Source: Micractinium sp. NFX-FRZ
Taxonomy: Eukaryota; Chlorophyta; Trebouxiophyceae; Chlorellales; Chlorellaceae
Length of the DNA: 64,000 bases
Assembly (NCBI GenBank): GCA_029339195.1
Contig: JAPTJF010000022.1
Span: 62,001 to 126,000, forward strand
Direction of reading: 5' to 3'
A program made the translations under genes and the position numbers. The notes below the pieces were generated by a model. That model was not told where the DNA came from. It worked only from the letters and a program-made list of their open reading frames with translations, and made no database searches. Below are positions 33,300 to 44,666 of this stretch, piece after piece. The number at the start of each line of letters is the position of its first letter. Position 1 is the first letter of the stretch.

Positions 33300-36201
33300 A
33301 TGGGACGCAAGGGAGGCGGCCGCAGCGGCTTTGTGAAGTCCGCTCGCGCTGCAACGCACGTCGATGCGCCTGCAGAGGAGCATCCGACCGATGCAGCTAC
33401 CACAGAGGAGCCCAGCGCTGCGCCCCAGCAGCAGCCGGCGGTCAGCAGCAAGGCAGCGGCCTTTCTGAAGGACGAGTCGGCAGCAGCAGACGATGACAGC
33501 AGCGACGATGATGAGGGGGAGCCCGGAGTGGAGACCCGCGGCAAAATGCTGCAGCGCCACAAGCGGGTGGGTGGCAGCGGCGGTGGGCGGTGCCGCTGGC
33601 GGCGGCAGCAGTTCTGGCGCCTGCCCACCTGATATGGGCTGGTGCGTGCCCTTGATGCGACTTGCTCTAGTCTCCACCATTGCTGCGGTCATGCGCTTAC
33701 ACTTTGCGTGCACAGCCCGAACTTTCTCCCTGATGCCGCCCCCACCGCCTGCCCGCCTGCCCGCTCACTGGCATCGCCGTGCCCTGGGCCCCTGCGCCGC
33801 CGCCTCTCACAACCGTGCGCTGCAGGAGCAAAAGGCGCTGAAGGATCAGGCGAAGAAGCTGGGCAAGAAGGGGAAGGATGAGGCGGCCCGGCTGGAGGCT
33901 GACATGGCGACACGGCACGCCGCTGAGCTGGCATCATTGGATGGGCAGAAGAAGAAGACGGCAGCAGAGGCGGTGGCGGTAGCGGATTCGCTCTACTCGG
34001 TGCACCTGGGGGAGGGGGAGGCAGATGAGCAGCTGTTTGCAAACAAGGTGCGCTGGGCGGTGCCAGAGCTGCTGCGGCATCTTGGCTGCCTGTCAAGCTG
34101 GCGGTTGCTGCATCTTGGCTGCATTTGAAGTTGTGTGCTGGCGTGCTGACCGGTCCACAGGCGGTAGGCGTCGGGTGTAGATGGTCACTGTGCCGCTGCC
34201 TGTTTTGAGCTTGCTGATCAGACCCACTTGGCCTGCCTGCCCCCCGCTTCTCCTTGCCTAGCACGTGCGGCGGCAGCCTGCCGAACCCGCCACCTCAGCA
34301 CTCAACCATACACGTTGCGTCCCTGCCCGCCCCCCGCCCCCGCAGAAGCAAAGCAAGAGCCAGCGGCGGCGGGAGCAGCGGCAGAAAGAGGAGCAGGAGC
34401 GGGAGGCGCGCATTGCTGCTGAGCTGGCAGAGCTGGGCGATACGGGTGGGTGCGCCAGGGTGGCACGCCAGGGTGGCGGGCATCGAGGGCTGCAGAAGGG
34501 CTGGTTGAAGGCGGGTGGTGCAGGCGGTGCTGCACAGCTGTGTGCCCCCACGCCCACTCCTACCCTGCCCTGCATCGCCCTTCACGTGTCTCACTCCTGT
34601 CCTGCCCTGCACTGCCCTGCAGACCGGGTGATTGAGGAGCGGGAGCTGAAGGCCGTGCTGCGCCCGCTGGGCCTGCGCATCCAACAGATTGCGCCCGATG
34701 GCCACTGCCTCTACCGCTCCCTGGGTGCGCTGCCAGTTTCTTTCGATGCATCCTGCTGCTTAGGCCCACACAAGTTGCCCTTTGCTGTGTTTGCACTCTC
34801 CGCCATGCGCCGCTCGCTCAGCCTGTGCCTGTGAGCGCCACACGCCCCGCCTGGTCTGGCCTCTGCTCCCTCCCACCCCACCCCCGGCCCTGCTGCCCCG
34901 CTCACCTATGCACCCACCACCCATCACCTGCAGAGGACCAGCTGCAGCGGCTGCCCGCAGAGGTGCCGCAGCCGCCGGCGCCGGCAGCGGGAGAGCAGGA
35001 GGCGGAGGAGGAGCAGGAGGCGGAGGAGCTGAGCTTCCTTGCGCTGCGGCAGCGGGCGGCTGAGTGGATGCGGCGGCATGCGGAGCAGTTCAAGCCCTTT
35101 GTGCTCCAGGTGTGCCCCGGGGGATGCATGTGCTCATGACATAACGCTTTTGATGAGGTGGATTCATGCCCTGCTCGGTGATGGCAGCTGAAGGCAGGAG
35201 GCAGGCGCTCGCTGCATGCCTGCGCTGACGCGTGCTGTGCTGTCTGGCGGTCGTCAAGCGCGGCGCCTGCCGCTCGATTATGCCTGCTTGGCTGCAGTCG
35301 TTGCCGCGTGGCCAGTGGCCCGGCAGTCCAAATTGCCGCTCCCACCCTCCTTTCACGACTGCTCCTCCCACCTGCCCGTCCCCATGCACCTCTGCGCTTG
35401 TCATGTCACCAGGAGGATGCCACCACGGCGGGGGATGAGGATGATGTGTTTGAGGCATACTGCACAGAGGTGGAGGCGACCGCTGCGTGGGGAGGCCAAG
35501 TGGAGCTGCAGGTGCTCTGAGGGGATGGAGGGGGGGTGGGGTGGCGGGTTGCCGCAGGGTGCTCAAGGTGGAGGGCGGGACGGGGGACGTGACGTTGGTG
35601 CCGGAAGGGGCAGACAAACCAGCCGGCACAGGCTCGCACACCATGCATTGGTATGGACCCGCCAATGCTCCCTGGCATGCGCGGTGTGGCACACCGCCGC
35701 CGGCACAGCGCACAAACATGCACCCGACTGTCCCCTCCCCTGCTGCCGTGTGGCTGCTGCCCCGCAGGCACTGGCCAGCGCGCTGCAGTCGCACATCGTG
35801 GTGTACAGCGTGGGGCTGCCGGTGCTGGAGATGGGGGAAGAGTTCAAGGGTGAGTGGGGACGCTCATCTCGCCGGGTTGGGGTGGAAGCCTGCACGTTGG
35901 TGTGCAGTCGCTGGGCTGCATGAAGAGGGCGGCGTTGAGCACCATGGCATGGGATGTGGGGCCTGAACAGTTGGGTGCAAGTGGGTGCACTCCCGGCTCA
36001 CTTGCTCCCCCTGCCATGCCATGGCTCGCAGGCACCGGGCGCACGCTGCGGCTCTGCTACCTGCGGCATGCGTATGGGCTGGGGGAGCACTATGAAAGCG
36101 TGGTGCCTGGGGTGACGGTCAGCGAAGAGGAGGACGAGGAGGAGGAGGAGGGCGAAGAGCAGGCGGCAGCGGCAGAGGGAGAGGAGGAGGCAGCGGCGTA
36201 G
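33300..36201 (+). CDS. OTU-domain deubiquitinase (OTUD6-like)
   Basis: Cysteine protease that removes ubiquitin. Eight exons in phase: 33300-33566, 33826-34047, 34346-34445, 34623-34724, 34934-35109, 35413-35511, 35768-35849 and 36032-36201, giving 405 residues. Order: basic MGRKGGGRSGF start; acidic linker; charged coiled-coil (KALKDQAKKLGKKGKDEAAR; KSQRRREQRQKEEQEREARI), as in OTUD6A/B; then the OTU core with LRIQQIAPDGHCLYRSLEDQ (catalytic Asp and Cys in DGHC), FLALRQRAAEWMRRHAEQFK, DVFEAYCTEVEATAAWGGQV ELQALASALQSHIVVYS (in two pieces), and the catalytic His in YGLGEHYESV. The C-terminus is a long Glu-rich acidic tail. The size, coiled-coil and core fit OTUD6B, which acts on translation-linked ubiquitin in animals. 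The exact role in algae is inferred. Confidence 0.92.
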
Positions 36202-36599
36202 TGGGAGCCGCTGGCAAGCGAGCCGTGCTGCACCTGCTGCGATGATTTTGCTTGCCCTGTTGGATGAGATTACTTGACACACTCCAAGCATTCAAGCAGC
36301 AGGGGTTAGTGCAGAGACAAAGGACAGCGGCAGAGCCAGACTGAGCCCAGCTGGACCGCAGAGCGCCGGCAGCAGCATGGACATCAGATGCAGTCAGTGT
36401 GAACTGCGCAGGTTTCTGCGACCACTTGAACATATCGAGTTCATCCAACCGCTTGTCGGTGCTGCTCAGCGCGGCCAGAAGCCCCACCGTCAGGTTGTGT
36501 TTGCGCGCTTCAAATAGCCGTAATTCACTTCATCGCGCTCAGGGCCATTCGAGCCGGATTGCCGAGAGGGAAGCAGGTGTGAGACGAAGCGCCCGAACA
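36202..36599. other. Intergenic OTU to ASH2
   Basis: 3' flank of the OTU gene and promoter of the ASH2-like gene on the same strand. No further gene or clear motif seen. Confidence 0.4.
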
Positions 36600-39181
36600 A
36601 TGATCGCCGGCTCTGCCATGCCGCCTTTTGCTGCTCACAAATCCGCGCACCATACCCCCGCAGGCATGATGACGACGAATCAGCCCACAGAAGCGGCCCC
36701 GCCACCTGCGACAGAGCTCCCGCCGCCGCCAGCTGGTGCCGCCGCCGCCGCTCCTGCCGCCGCTCCCTCGGCATCCCTGCCCGCTCAGGCTTCCGCCCTG
36801 CACAGCAGCCAGCAGCCGCCCAGCGCCCGCATGCAGGCACCCCTGCCCCCGGCTGCGCAACCTGCCAAGCCGACCAGCCGGCGCAAGGGCGGGCGGGGGC
36901 GCGGCGGGGGCCCCACCCTCATACAGACAGCCGCCGACATGGTTCGGCTGGGGGCCGAGGTTCTGCCCAGCAGCGAGCGCCTGCGCACCGGCTGGCGCCC
37001 AGTGAGGCTGTCTATGGACGATAAGGCTGCTGATGTGGATGTGGATGATGCACAGCTGGCGGCCTCCAGCCGTGCAGGGTACCGCATGGTGAGCGACGCG
37101 GTGCACGCTGTGCTGTGCGGTGCGGTGCGGTGCGGTGCGGTGCGGTGCGGTCCGGTGCGGCTATTGCAGCTGATGTGTTGCGGGAAGATGGAGCTGCAAT
37201 AGCCCTGCGACCCCCCGGGCAACGCCCGCTGTATGCCCTGTGCCACGAGTGCAGGTGCGCGCCACGCACGGCGCCTGCAGCGGCACCTGGTACTTTGAGG
37301 TCAAGGTTGACCGGCTGGGGCCCAGCGGTGCCGCCAGGTGTGCCTTTGCAGGCCCTGGTGTTCTCCAAAGTGGGCAAGGGAGGGTGTCCCTGGTCGCCCC
37401 ACTGCCTGCCTGCTCCTATCCTTGTGGGCAGCCTGCTCCTACCGCCGCCTACAGTCACTTCCGTACGAGCACGCACCTCCCGGTCGCTGGCCTGCTGGTG
37501 CCGGCCTCTCGCCCGCAACCCTTCACACCTACAGTCCAGCTCCTCCGCACGTGGCCTTCAACCTGGCTGCCCCACAACACCCCGCTGTTTGCAGGGTGGG
37601 CTGGTCCACGCGGCAGGCCGAGCTGAACGCGCCTGTGGGCGCGGATGACAAGGGGTTCAGCTACCGAAGCCTGCAGGGGTGCAAGGTGCGGGGCTGGGGG
37701 CAAGTGCCTTGGCCGGGTGCCACCCATCTGTCTTTGGGGTGATGCAGCATGTGTGTTTGTTTTGCCTCTTTGAAGGGCTGCAGCGTGGCGCTATCTGTGC
37801 GGCTGCCAGGGGCTGGAGGGTGTTGTGGGAGGGCGGCAGTCGGGGCCCAGCAGCCTTCTGGTGTTACCAGGCCACTGCTGGGGCCCTTGGCAAGGCTCTT
37901 GCCACCAGCCCTGGCCAGCAGTCTCTGTGCCGCTCCTTGCCCATGCACGCGCTGCCCTTACCCTGACCCCGCCACACCCGCCTTCATTGTGCTGACCACC
38001 CATGTGCCCCCCGACTGCCCCTCAATGCCATGTGTGCGCGCAGGTGCACAAGGGGTGGCGGGACGATTATGGGGAGCCCTTTGGAGAGCAGGACGTGATT
38101 GGCTGCCTGCTGCACCTGCCAGAGGGCGGCCGGCCGTTTGAGCAGACAGCGGCAGGCAAGAGGGGGGGCATGGGCAGAGGCGCGGGGCCGGTGCCATGCA
38201 TTCGCCGTGCTCCCATGCCGCTGTTTGGTGCACAGGCATGATGGTGTGGAAGCAGAGCCTTGCTCACAGATCTAATGCTGTGCTATGATGTGTCTGTCCC
38301 GCAGATGTGGTCAAGTACAAGGGCAAGCTGTACTTCCCCGAGGGCGACCCGCAGACGCCGCAGCTGCTGGCGGGCGCGTTTGTGGCGTTTTTCAAAAACG
38401 GCATGCCGCAGGTGCGCTCTTCACTGGTGCATGGTGTTGGGCTAGGATGCTGAGCACTCCTCTCCCCTGCCCCTGCCTTGGGTGCCTTTTGGGGGCAGCA
38501 GTGCAGAGCTGGTGTATGCTGGATGGGCAAGCAGCTCCAAGGCGGTTTGCTGACGCGGGGCCGGGCGAGTTGCCGCCTGGCACTCCCCTGGCACCTGGCC
38601 ATGACATGTCATCTTGCTGGCCTGGCCTCATGCTCACCCGCCCGCCCATCCACCCCTCTGCTCTGCAGGGCAAGGCATACACAGAGGTGCTCGAGGGGAC
38701 CTACTACCCCGCCTTGTCCCTCTACACAGACCCGAGAAAGCAGGGCGAGGCGGCGGCAGCGACAGTGAACTTTGGGGAGCACGGCTTTGCCTTCCCCCCG
38801 CCAGCGGTGGAGGGCTGCCCGCCGCCGCGGCCAGCCTGCGCACTGTCGGGGCCTCCGCCCGGCACCGCTGTGGCGGCCCACCCGGCGCTGCAGCCGCAGC
38901 AGCAGGTACAGCAGCAGCAGCAGCAGCAGGGGCAGCAGGCCCAAGCTGAGCAGCAGGGGCAGCAAGCAGCGATGCAGCAGGCGGTGCAGCGGCAGGAGCA
39001 GCAGCAGGCGGAGCCGTCTGCTATGGACGCCACTGTACCCTCTCATGCGGAACAGCAGCAGCAGGGGCAGGCGGCAGCTGAGCAACCGCTGCAGGCAGAG
39101 CCGCCCACGGCGCAGCAGGCTGGCAGCAAGGACGGCCTGGCTGCCAGCGCTAGCGGGGCGGAGGCCATGCAGACTGACTGA
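36600..39181 (+). CDS. ASH2: ASH2-like SPRY subunit of COMPASS
   Basis: Core subunit of the histone H3 lysine-4 methyltransferase complex (ASH2L in animals, Bre2 in yeast, TRAUTHA/ASH2R in plants). Six exons in phase: 36600-37088, 37255-37337, 37595-37685, 38044-38155, 38305-38411 and 38669-39181, giving 464 residues. After a Pro/Ala-rich start and a basic RRKGGRGRGG, the SPRY domain follows: GWRPVRLSMDDKAADVDV, GYRMVRATHGACSGTWYFEV, RVGWSTRQAELNAPVG, GFSYRSLQGCKVHKGW, FGEQDVIGCLLHLPEGG, FFKNGMPQGKAYTEVLEGTY, YPALSLYTDP, TVNFGEHGFAFPPP. It lacks the N-terminal PHD/winged-helix part of ASH2L, as in plants. The C-terminus is glutamine-rich. The intron after 38155 fits only a GC donor (CAG|GCAAGA). 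An ATG at 36666 is an alternative start. Confidence 0.9.
37115..37160. repeat. GGTGC pentanucleotide repeat
   Basis: About eight GGTGC/GTGCG units in direct succession, with one altered unit, in intron 1 of the ASH2-like gene. Confidence 0.85.
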
Positions 39182-40062
39182 ACATGAGCGACTGACTGAC
39201 CATGAGCATCCAAGCTGCCGGGTCGTAGGCCTCCCCTCCTTCTGTGCCTTGTGCTCCTGTAAGGCCATGGGCAGAGCAAGCAAGCGACACTTCACTTTAC
39301 TATTTTTACAAAGGGTTGCAGCGAGCCAGGCCTGTGTGTGCTTTCGTGGTTTCGGTGCCAGCGGCCAGAAGTGGGGGCTGGCCACGGCACAACCGGGCAG
39401 CTGTGGGGCGAGCGCTTGGAAGGGGCAAAAGCACTGCTGGCTGGGAGCAGGCAGCGCTCCAACGCGCTGCAAATGGCAGGGCGGGTGTTCACGAGGAGGG
39501 GCTTGGCAAAGGTGAGGGGCTGAGGCCACGCAGGCTGGCACGTGGAGAAGTGGGCAAAAAGCGGTGGCATGCATCAGGGAACAAAACTGGAGAAGCAAGC
39601 ACGTGAGGACGGAGGCGAGGGGGAGCTGGGTTGAACGAACAGCAGTGAGGATACCGAGTGGTCAGGTTGGATGGGTTGGTAGGTAATGGAGGGCAGGAAA
39701 AACGAAATGATGGGGAGTTCAAAAGTATGCGTTTGGTGGGACGCTGGCGCCACATGTACACAGGAACGGTGCAACCGGCGGAAACTTGGGCAGAACATTG
39801 GGATGGGTTGCTTGGCGGTGCGGGGAAGCGGGCGGGCGTGAGTGCGACCAAGGCTTCTTGCACAGCTGGCGCGGGAGCCGGAGGAATGACGGAAGCCAGG
39901 TGGCGGTTGTTTGCACCCGTCGGCCCCGCCGCGCCGTGGAGCGCCCCGGTGCTGCTGCCGTGGTGGTGTACTGCCTGGGGTGAGAGCGGTGCGCAAGGCA
40001 TGGACTGCTAGCGCCGGGCTGAAGCCATCCCAGTCCACCAGGGGGCCACCCAGCCGCTCCGC
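39182..40062. other. Convergent spacer ASH2/inositol kinase
   Basis: 3' flanks of two convergent genes. Purine-rich and locally AT-richer on the plus strand from about 39590 to 39800. No gene seen. Confidence 0.45.
39259..39263 (+). terminator. Putative TGTAA poly(A) signal of ASH2
   Basis: TGTAA 78 bases after the ASH2-like stop codon, a typical distance for green algal genes. Confidence 0.5.
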
Positions 40063-43000
40063 TCAAGTCAGCTCCGCCTGCAGCTGCGCGTGCACCACGC
40101 CCCGAAGCCGGGCCAGCAGGGCGCGCAGGCCGGCGAGGAAGTTGGTGTCACGCCGCCGCTGCCCCGCCCCGCTGCCCTTGCCGCGCTGCCAGAAGGTGTG
40201 GGCAAAGTCGACGAGGCGCACGCGCACCTTGGCGTCCTCTGGGGTGGCGGCGCCCCCCTCATACAGGACCAGCACTGCAGGCGGGCAGGCAGGCAGGGAG
40301 GAGAAGGATTGGAGATGAATGCACAAAACGGGTGCTGCAAAATCGGGCAGCTGCTGGCAGCAAGTCCCAAACCGCCGGATGTGCATCCGCCAACGCATCA
40401 CACTGCCCCAGCACACGCCGTCCTGCGCAACTTGTCCCACAGAAGAAGAGCATGCGGCAGCAAGCACAGCAGCAGGCGGCACGCCTGATCCCACGCTCGC
40501 CGCCGCCCAGCGCACACCCACGCCACTCCGTGCAGACGTTGGCGAGCAAGCAGCAGCAGCATCGCTTCCCTCACCCACCCCCACCTGATGAGGAGTAAAA
40601 GTGGAAGTCGCGCTGCAGCGAGAACCAGGCCTCCAGCGCCTCCAGCTGGGCAATGGCGCCGCCCGCACCGCCGTACACGCAGGTGGGGCGCAGCCCGTGC
40701 TCTGCTCACAACAAGGCAGGGGAGGGCAGGACAACGTGACGGTGGGTGAAGGCTGCAACTGGCGAGCGAGATGCTGGCGGCCTGCAGGCCTGACACTGAC
40801 AAGGTGTGTGTCTGCGCAGCTTGCTGCCCCTGCCTCAGCCAGGCTTTTCATCGCTCTCATCCCTTTGGGCAGCGGCAGCAGCGCCGGAACTGCCCGCTGG
40901 GATGGCTGCATCCCCCGCACGATCCCACCCTCCCTGATCGTTATGCAACACACAAGCAGCCTCCCATCACCCTCCCTTCTCTCACACACACCCCACGCAG
41001 CGCCCCCACCTCTCACCATTGTGCACAGCAGCGCCTCCCTGCTCACACGCAGACCCACACAGCGCCCCCGCCCCCTCCCATCATTGTGCACAAACAACAG
41101 CAGCGCCTCGTCTATTCCCCCTTCTCACACACGCACACCCACACACGCACAGCCAAGCAGCGCCCCCCCCTGCCCCCCACCTCACCGTTGTGCGCAAACG
41201 ACAGCAGCGCCTTGTCCACCAGCTCCACCGGCAGCGTCTTGCACCACCGCTTGCTGGCGCGCCAGTAGCCGCCCGCGCCGTGGCGGAAGACCTGCGGGCG
41301 CAGGGGAGGGCGCGCTCTTAATGCCTGCAACCTGTGTTCCATATGTAGCTGGGTGGCTGCTGGCAAGTGGCCCCAGGGGGGAAGGTTGAGCAAGCAATCA
41401 GGCAGCCTTGCAACGCAACCCTTGAGGATGGGGGCGGCAGCTGCGTGGACCACAAGCAGGCCACCGAGGCCTGCAGTTCGGCTGCAGCAAGGCAGGGCAC
41501 CCACCTGCATGCCGCAAACCTTGAACCCCAGAGCCGCCTGCGTCGTCGACTCGTCCTTCTGCCTGCAGGCAGAGAGGTGGCGGCAGCAGGGGCGGTCGGC
41601 ACGGGCGGTCGGCAAGGTGCACCACACGAGGTGCAACAGCAGGAGCAGCAGGAGCCTGTCCAGCACATGCCAACCGAGAACGATTGGCAATCAGCCAATC
41701 AATTGCATTCAGAGGGCACGGAGCCAGGAGCTTGTTGCTGCCCCTGCCCATCGCAGCCACCTGCTAGCAAAACCGGACGCCTCTCGCTTGGCAACCGCCA
41801 ACACCGGCCTATGCAGCCTCAGCGCCAACACAGCCCTGCAATCGGCTACTCGCCCGTCTCCGCTACCGTCCGTACCCCCAGCCCCGCGCTCTCACTTGCA
41901 ACGCTGGATGTACTTGGCATCGGCTGTTGGGTACCAGGTGCGGAAGCCTATCTTGATGTCCATGATGCAGGGGTGGCGGTAGGCCCGCGCCAAGTCCTCC
42001 AGCTCAAGCAGCGTGCGCCCGTCGCTGTGCTGGTGAACGCCATCTGCAGGGCAGCGTCACAAGCGCAGGATGAGCGTATGGCTGCACACGCGACCACGAA
42101 CGGCATGCCCCCGTGTGATGGCCAAGTTATTGCTGAATGGAAGACGGGCGCACATTGCCAGGCAGCAGCAGCAAAGCATCATCGGCACTTGCGGCACACA
42201 TCGGGCAGCAGGCAACCCATAGGGGAAGGCCAGGCGGCCAAGGCACGTGCTCACAGTACTTGGGTATGACGCGCAGCAGCGGCGCATTGCGCACGGAGAA
42301 GGGCAGCGCGCTGAGAGCGGCGGCGATGCCGGTGCCGGCGCTGCCGCCAGCAGCCGGCCCCTGCTCATCCTCCTCATCATCAAGCACCCACTGCGCCTCC
42401 CTGCTGCTGCTGCCGGCCAAAGGCCCCGAGAGGGGCGCGCTGCCCCAGGCCCCTGCCGCCGTTGGCTCGCCGCCAACTGCTTCTACCGCCGCTGGGCTGC
42501 ACCCCGCGCTGCGCTGGCTCTCCTGCGGCCCCGGCGGGTGGCTGTGGTGCAGCAGCTCGCTCATGAATGGCGAGCGGTGCGGCTTGGAAGTAGAGGGGAC
42601 GACCAGGGCGGGGTGGGTGGTGAGGCTGAGATCGTACACCGGCTGCCCCAGCAGCGCCGCCACCTGCGCATGCTCAGGCTGCGCGTACGCGTCCGGCGCG
42701 CTCGCTGCGGTGTGGCGGTGCTCCCACAGCTGCACCTGCTGCGGGGAGCGGGGAGACTGCTGCGGCAAGCGAGGTGACAGTGGCGGCGATGCAGGCGGCG
42801 GCGGCGGCGGCGAATGCTGCGCGTTTGCCAGGGCACTGCACTGCTGCTGCCCCTGCTGCTGCTGCGGTGCCGCTGCCCCATGCTGCTGCACGTCCCCCGC
42901 AGATGCTTCTGGCGCCGTCTGCGCTGCGTCACCGCCGCTGCTGCCTTCAGCCAGGGCATTGCCCCCATCGTCGCTGCCCCCTCTGAGGTCGCTGAACGAC

Positions 43001-44544
43001 TCCATGAGGTGACGCCCCGTGTGCTCCGCGCTTTGCTCGCTGTCCGGGGACCTCCCAAACTGCGCCAGCAGGTCCTCCTCCTCCACCTCCTCTTCCTCCT
43101 GCACTGATGGGACTGTGCTGGGTGGCCTGCGCTGCTCCTTGCTGCCAGGGCTGCAGCCGTTCACGTGCTGCCGCCGCGTCGGCTGCTGCTGCCGCGTTGC
43201 AGGTGGCGACCAGGTGTCGCGCCCCAGGCCCAGCCTGGCTAGGGCGCGCATCGACAGCAGGCCGCGCTCATCTCGCTGCAGAGAGGCATGGGTGAGGAGG
43301 CGGCGCACTACTTGGCACCGTAGTGCATGGGCAGCAAAAGGACATCAACACACCGGCATGCACACACATGTGCTGTGGCATGTTGCTGCCTCGAGTGTGC
43401 AGCCGACTGTCAAGTCATTCCGCACGCTGCCGTTCACACAGTGCTGTGATGCATCGCACATGCTTGCTCTGCTGCCACGGCCCCACCATCCTCGTCCCTT
43501 GTTGCCCAGCACCCAACAAATGGCCAGCACCCAACAAGTAGGGGGCCCACCTGTGTAACCTCCATAGGCCCCAGGTGCAGGTGCCGCTCCTTGAACGATG
43601 GGAAGATGCGCCTCAGCTGTCGCGACTGCCAGGGCAGCGCAGCAGCCAGGTCAGCGGGGCAGTCTGCGGTGCTGCAGGCGCCGGTGCAGCTGGCGGCAGC
43701 GCCCGCGTGCGGCGCCGCACACGACGCCCGCCCACGCGCCAGCTCACACTCTGGCACCGCTGCCACCACCATTGATGCCATAGCCTTCAGCGCCGCCTCC
43801 TCCTCCTCCTCCTGCTGCAGCATTCCTGCTACCACATCGTAGAAAGCGCGCTCCCGGTCGCCGCGGGGGCCACGCTGCAGGGGCTTGTAAAAGTGGCCTT
43901 GGTCGTCCACCAGAGACCCTGCCTTGCCATCTGCAGACAGGCGGGGAGCAGCAAACAGGCGGGGCGAGGGCGGCGCTAGGTAGCGGAGAGGACAGTGAAC
44001 CGGCGGGCCAGGGGGCGCATGCGGCAGGGCATGCGGCACGAGCGTGCGGCGAGGGGGCTGCCTGAACCCGCTGCGGCGGCGGCGGTGCGTCTGCTCGGTC
44101 ACTGCCGCCCTTAGCAGTACCCCTCCCTTGCCCCGCTGCCCCTTCCGACCCGCACCCAGACTCACCCTCAAACAGGTGCCCCGCGACCTGCACAGGGGAG
44201 GGGCGCAGGCGCAGTGAGAAGGCGAGCAGTGGTTGCTGAGGTTGGGCGGCTGCCGGTCGGCTCCCACTCACCTGGTGCTCGCAGGGGCGCAGTTGTAGGG
44301 CCGCCAGCTTGAGTTCGTGAAATTGGGGCGTAAGGGGCTGCAGGGGCAACACAAGAGGCACTTGCTCTTGGGCACCGTGTGGTGGGGCGCTGGAACTCTG
44401 GACTGGATTGCGACACGAACAAGGACGTCGAGAAGGAGTGAACGACAAGCAGGGGATGGTGCCGCAAAGCCGCATTCCGCTCGCTGGATGCTCGGTTGGC
44501 ATGGGACTCCGCGAGGCTCCAGATCGTAACAGCATCATATTCAT
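40063..44544 (-). CDS. IPK2: Inositol polyphosphate multikinase (IPK2/IPMK)
   Basis: Phosphorylates inositol tris- and tetrakisphosphates on the way to IP5/IP6 and inositol pyrophosphates; nuclear in yeast and plants. The family signature is complete across exons: HQVAGHLFE, DGKAGSLVDDQGHFYKPLQR (GxxGxxxD and KPLQ), RGDRERAFYDVV, the catalytic PCIMDIKIG (PxxxDxKxG) followed by GFRTWYPTADAKY, ALGFKVCGMQVF, YWRASKRWCKTLP, VLVLYEGG, VRLVDFAHTFW and DTNFLAGLRALL before the stop. Between FKERHLHLGPMEVTQ and RVIPKY lies an insertion of roughly 360 residues, disordered and rich in Gln, Pro, Ser and acidic residues, where most relatives are short. That makes the protein much larger than human IPMK (about 416). 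The start is uncertain: ATG at 44544 opens the frame, with 44475 also possible. It faces GCN5 across about 120 bases. Confidence 0.9.
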
Positions 44545-44666
44545 GGCTTGCTAGAGGCTGTCGCAAACCGGAAGGCCCCTCCCGCGCCCAGCAGCTTGAG
44601 TTCAGGAGCAGGAGAGTTCAGGAGCGTGCTGGCCAGAGCCCGCGGCCAAGCCTCTTGGCTCAAAAG
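44545..44666. promoter_or_regulatory. Compact bidirectional promoter IPK2/GCN5
   Basis: Only 122 bases separate the putative IPK2 start (-) from the GCN5 start (+). Leaders and core promoters must overlap here or extend into the neighbouring genes. A short direct repeat of GAGTTCAGGAGC lies at about 44598-44622. No TATA box. Confidence 0.5.
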
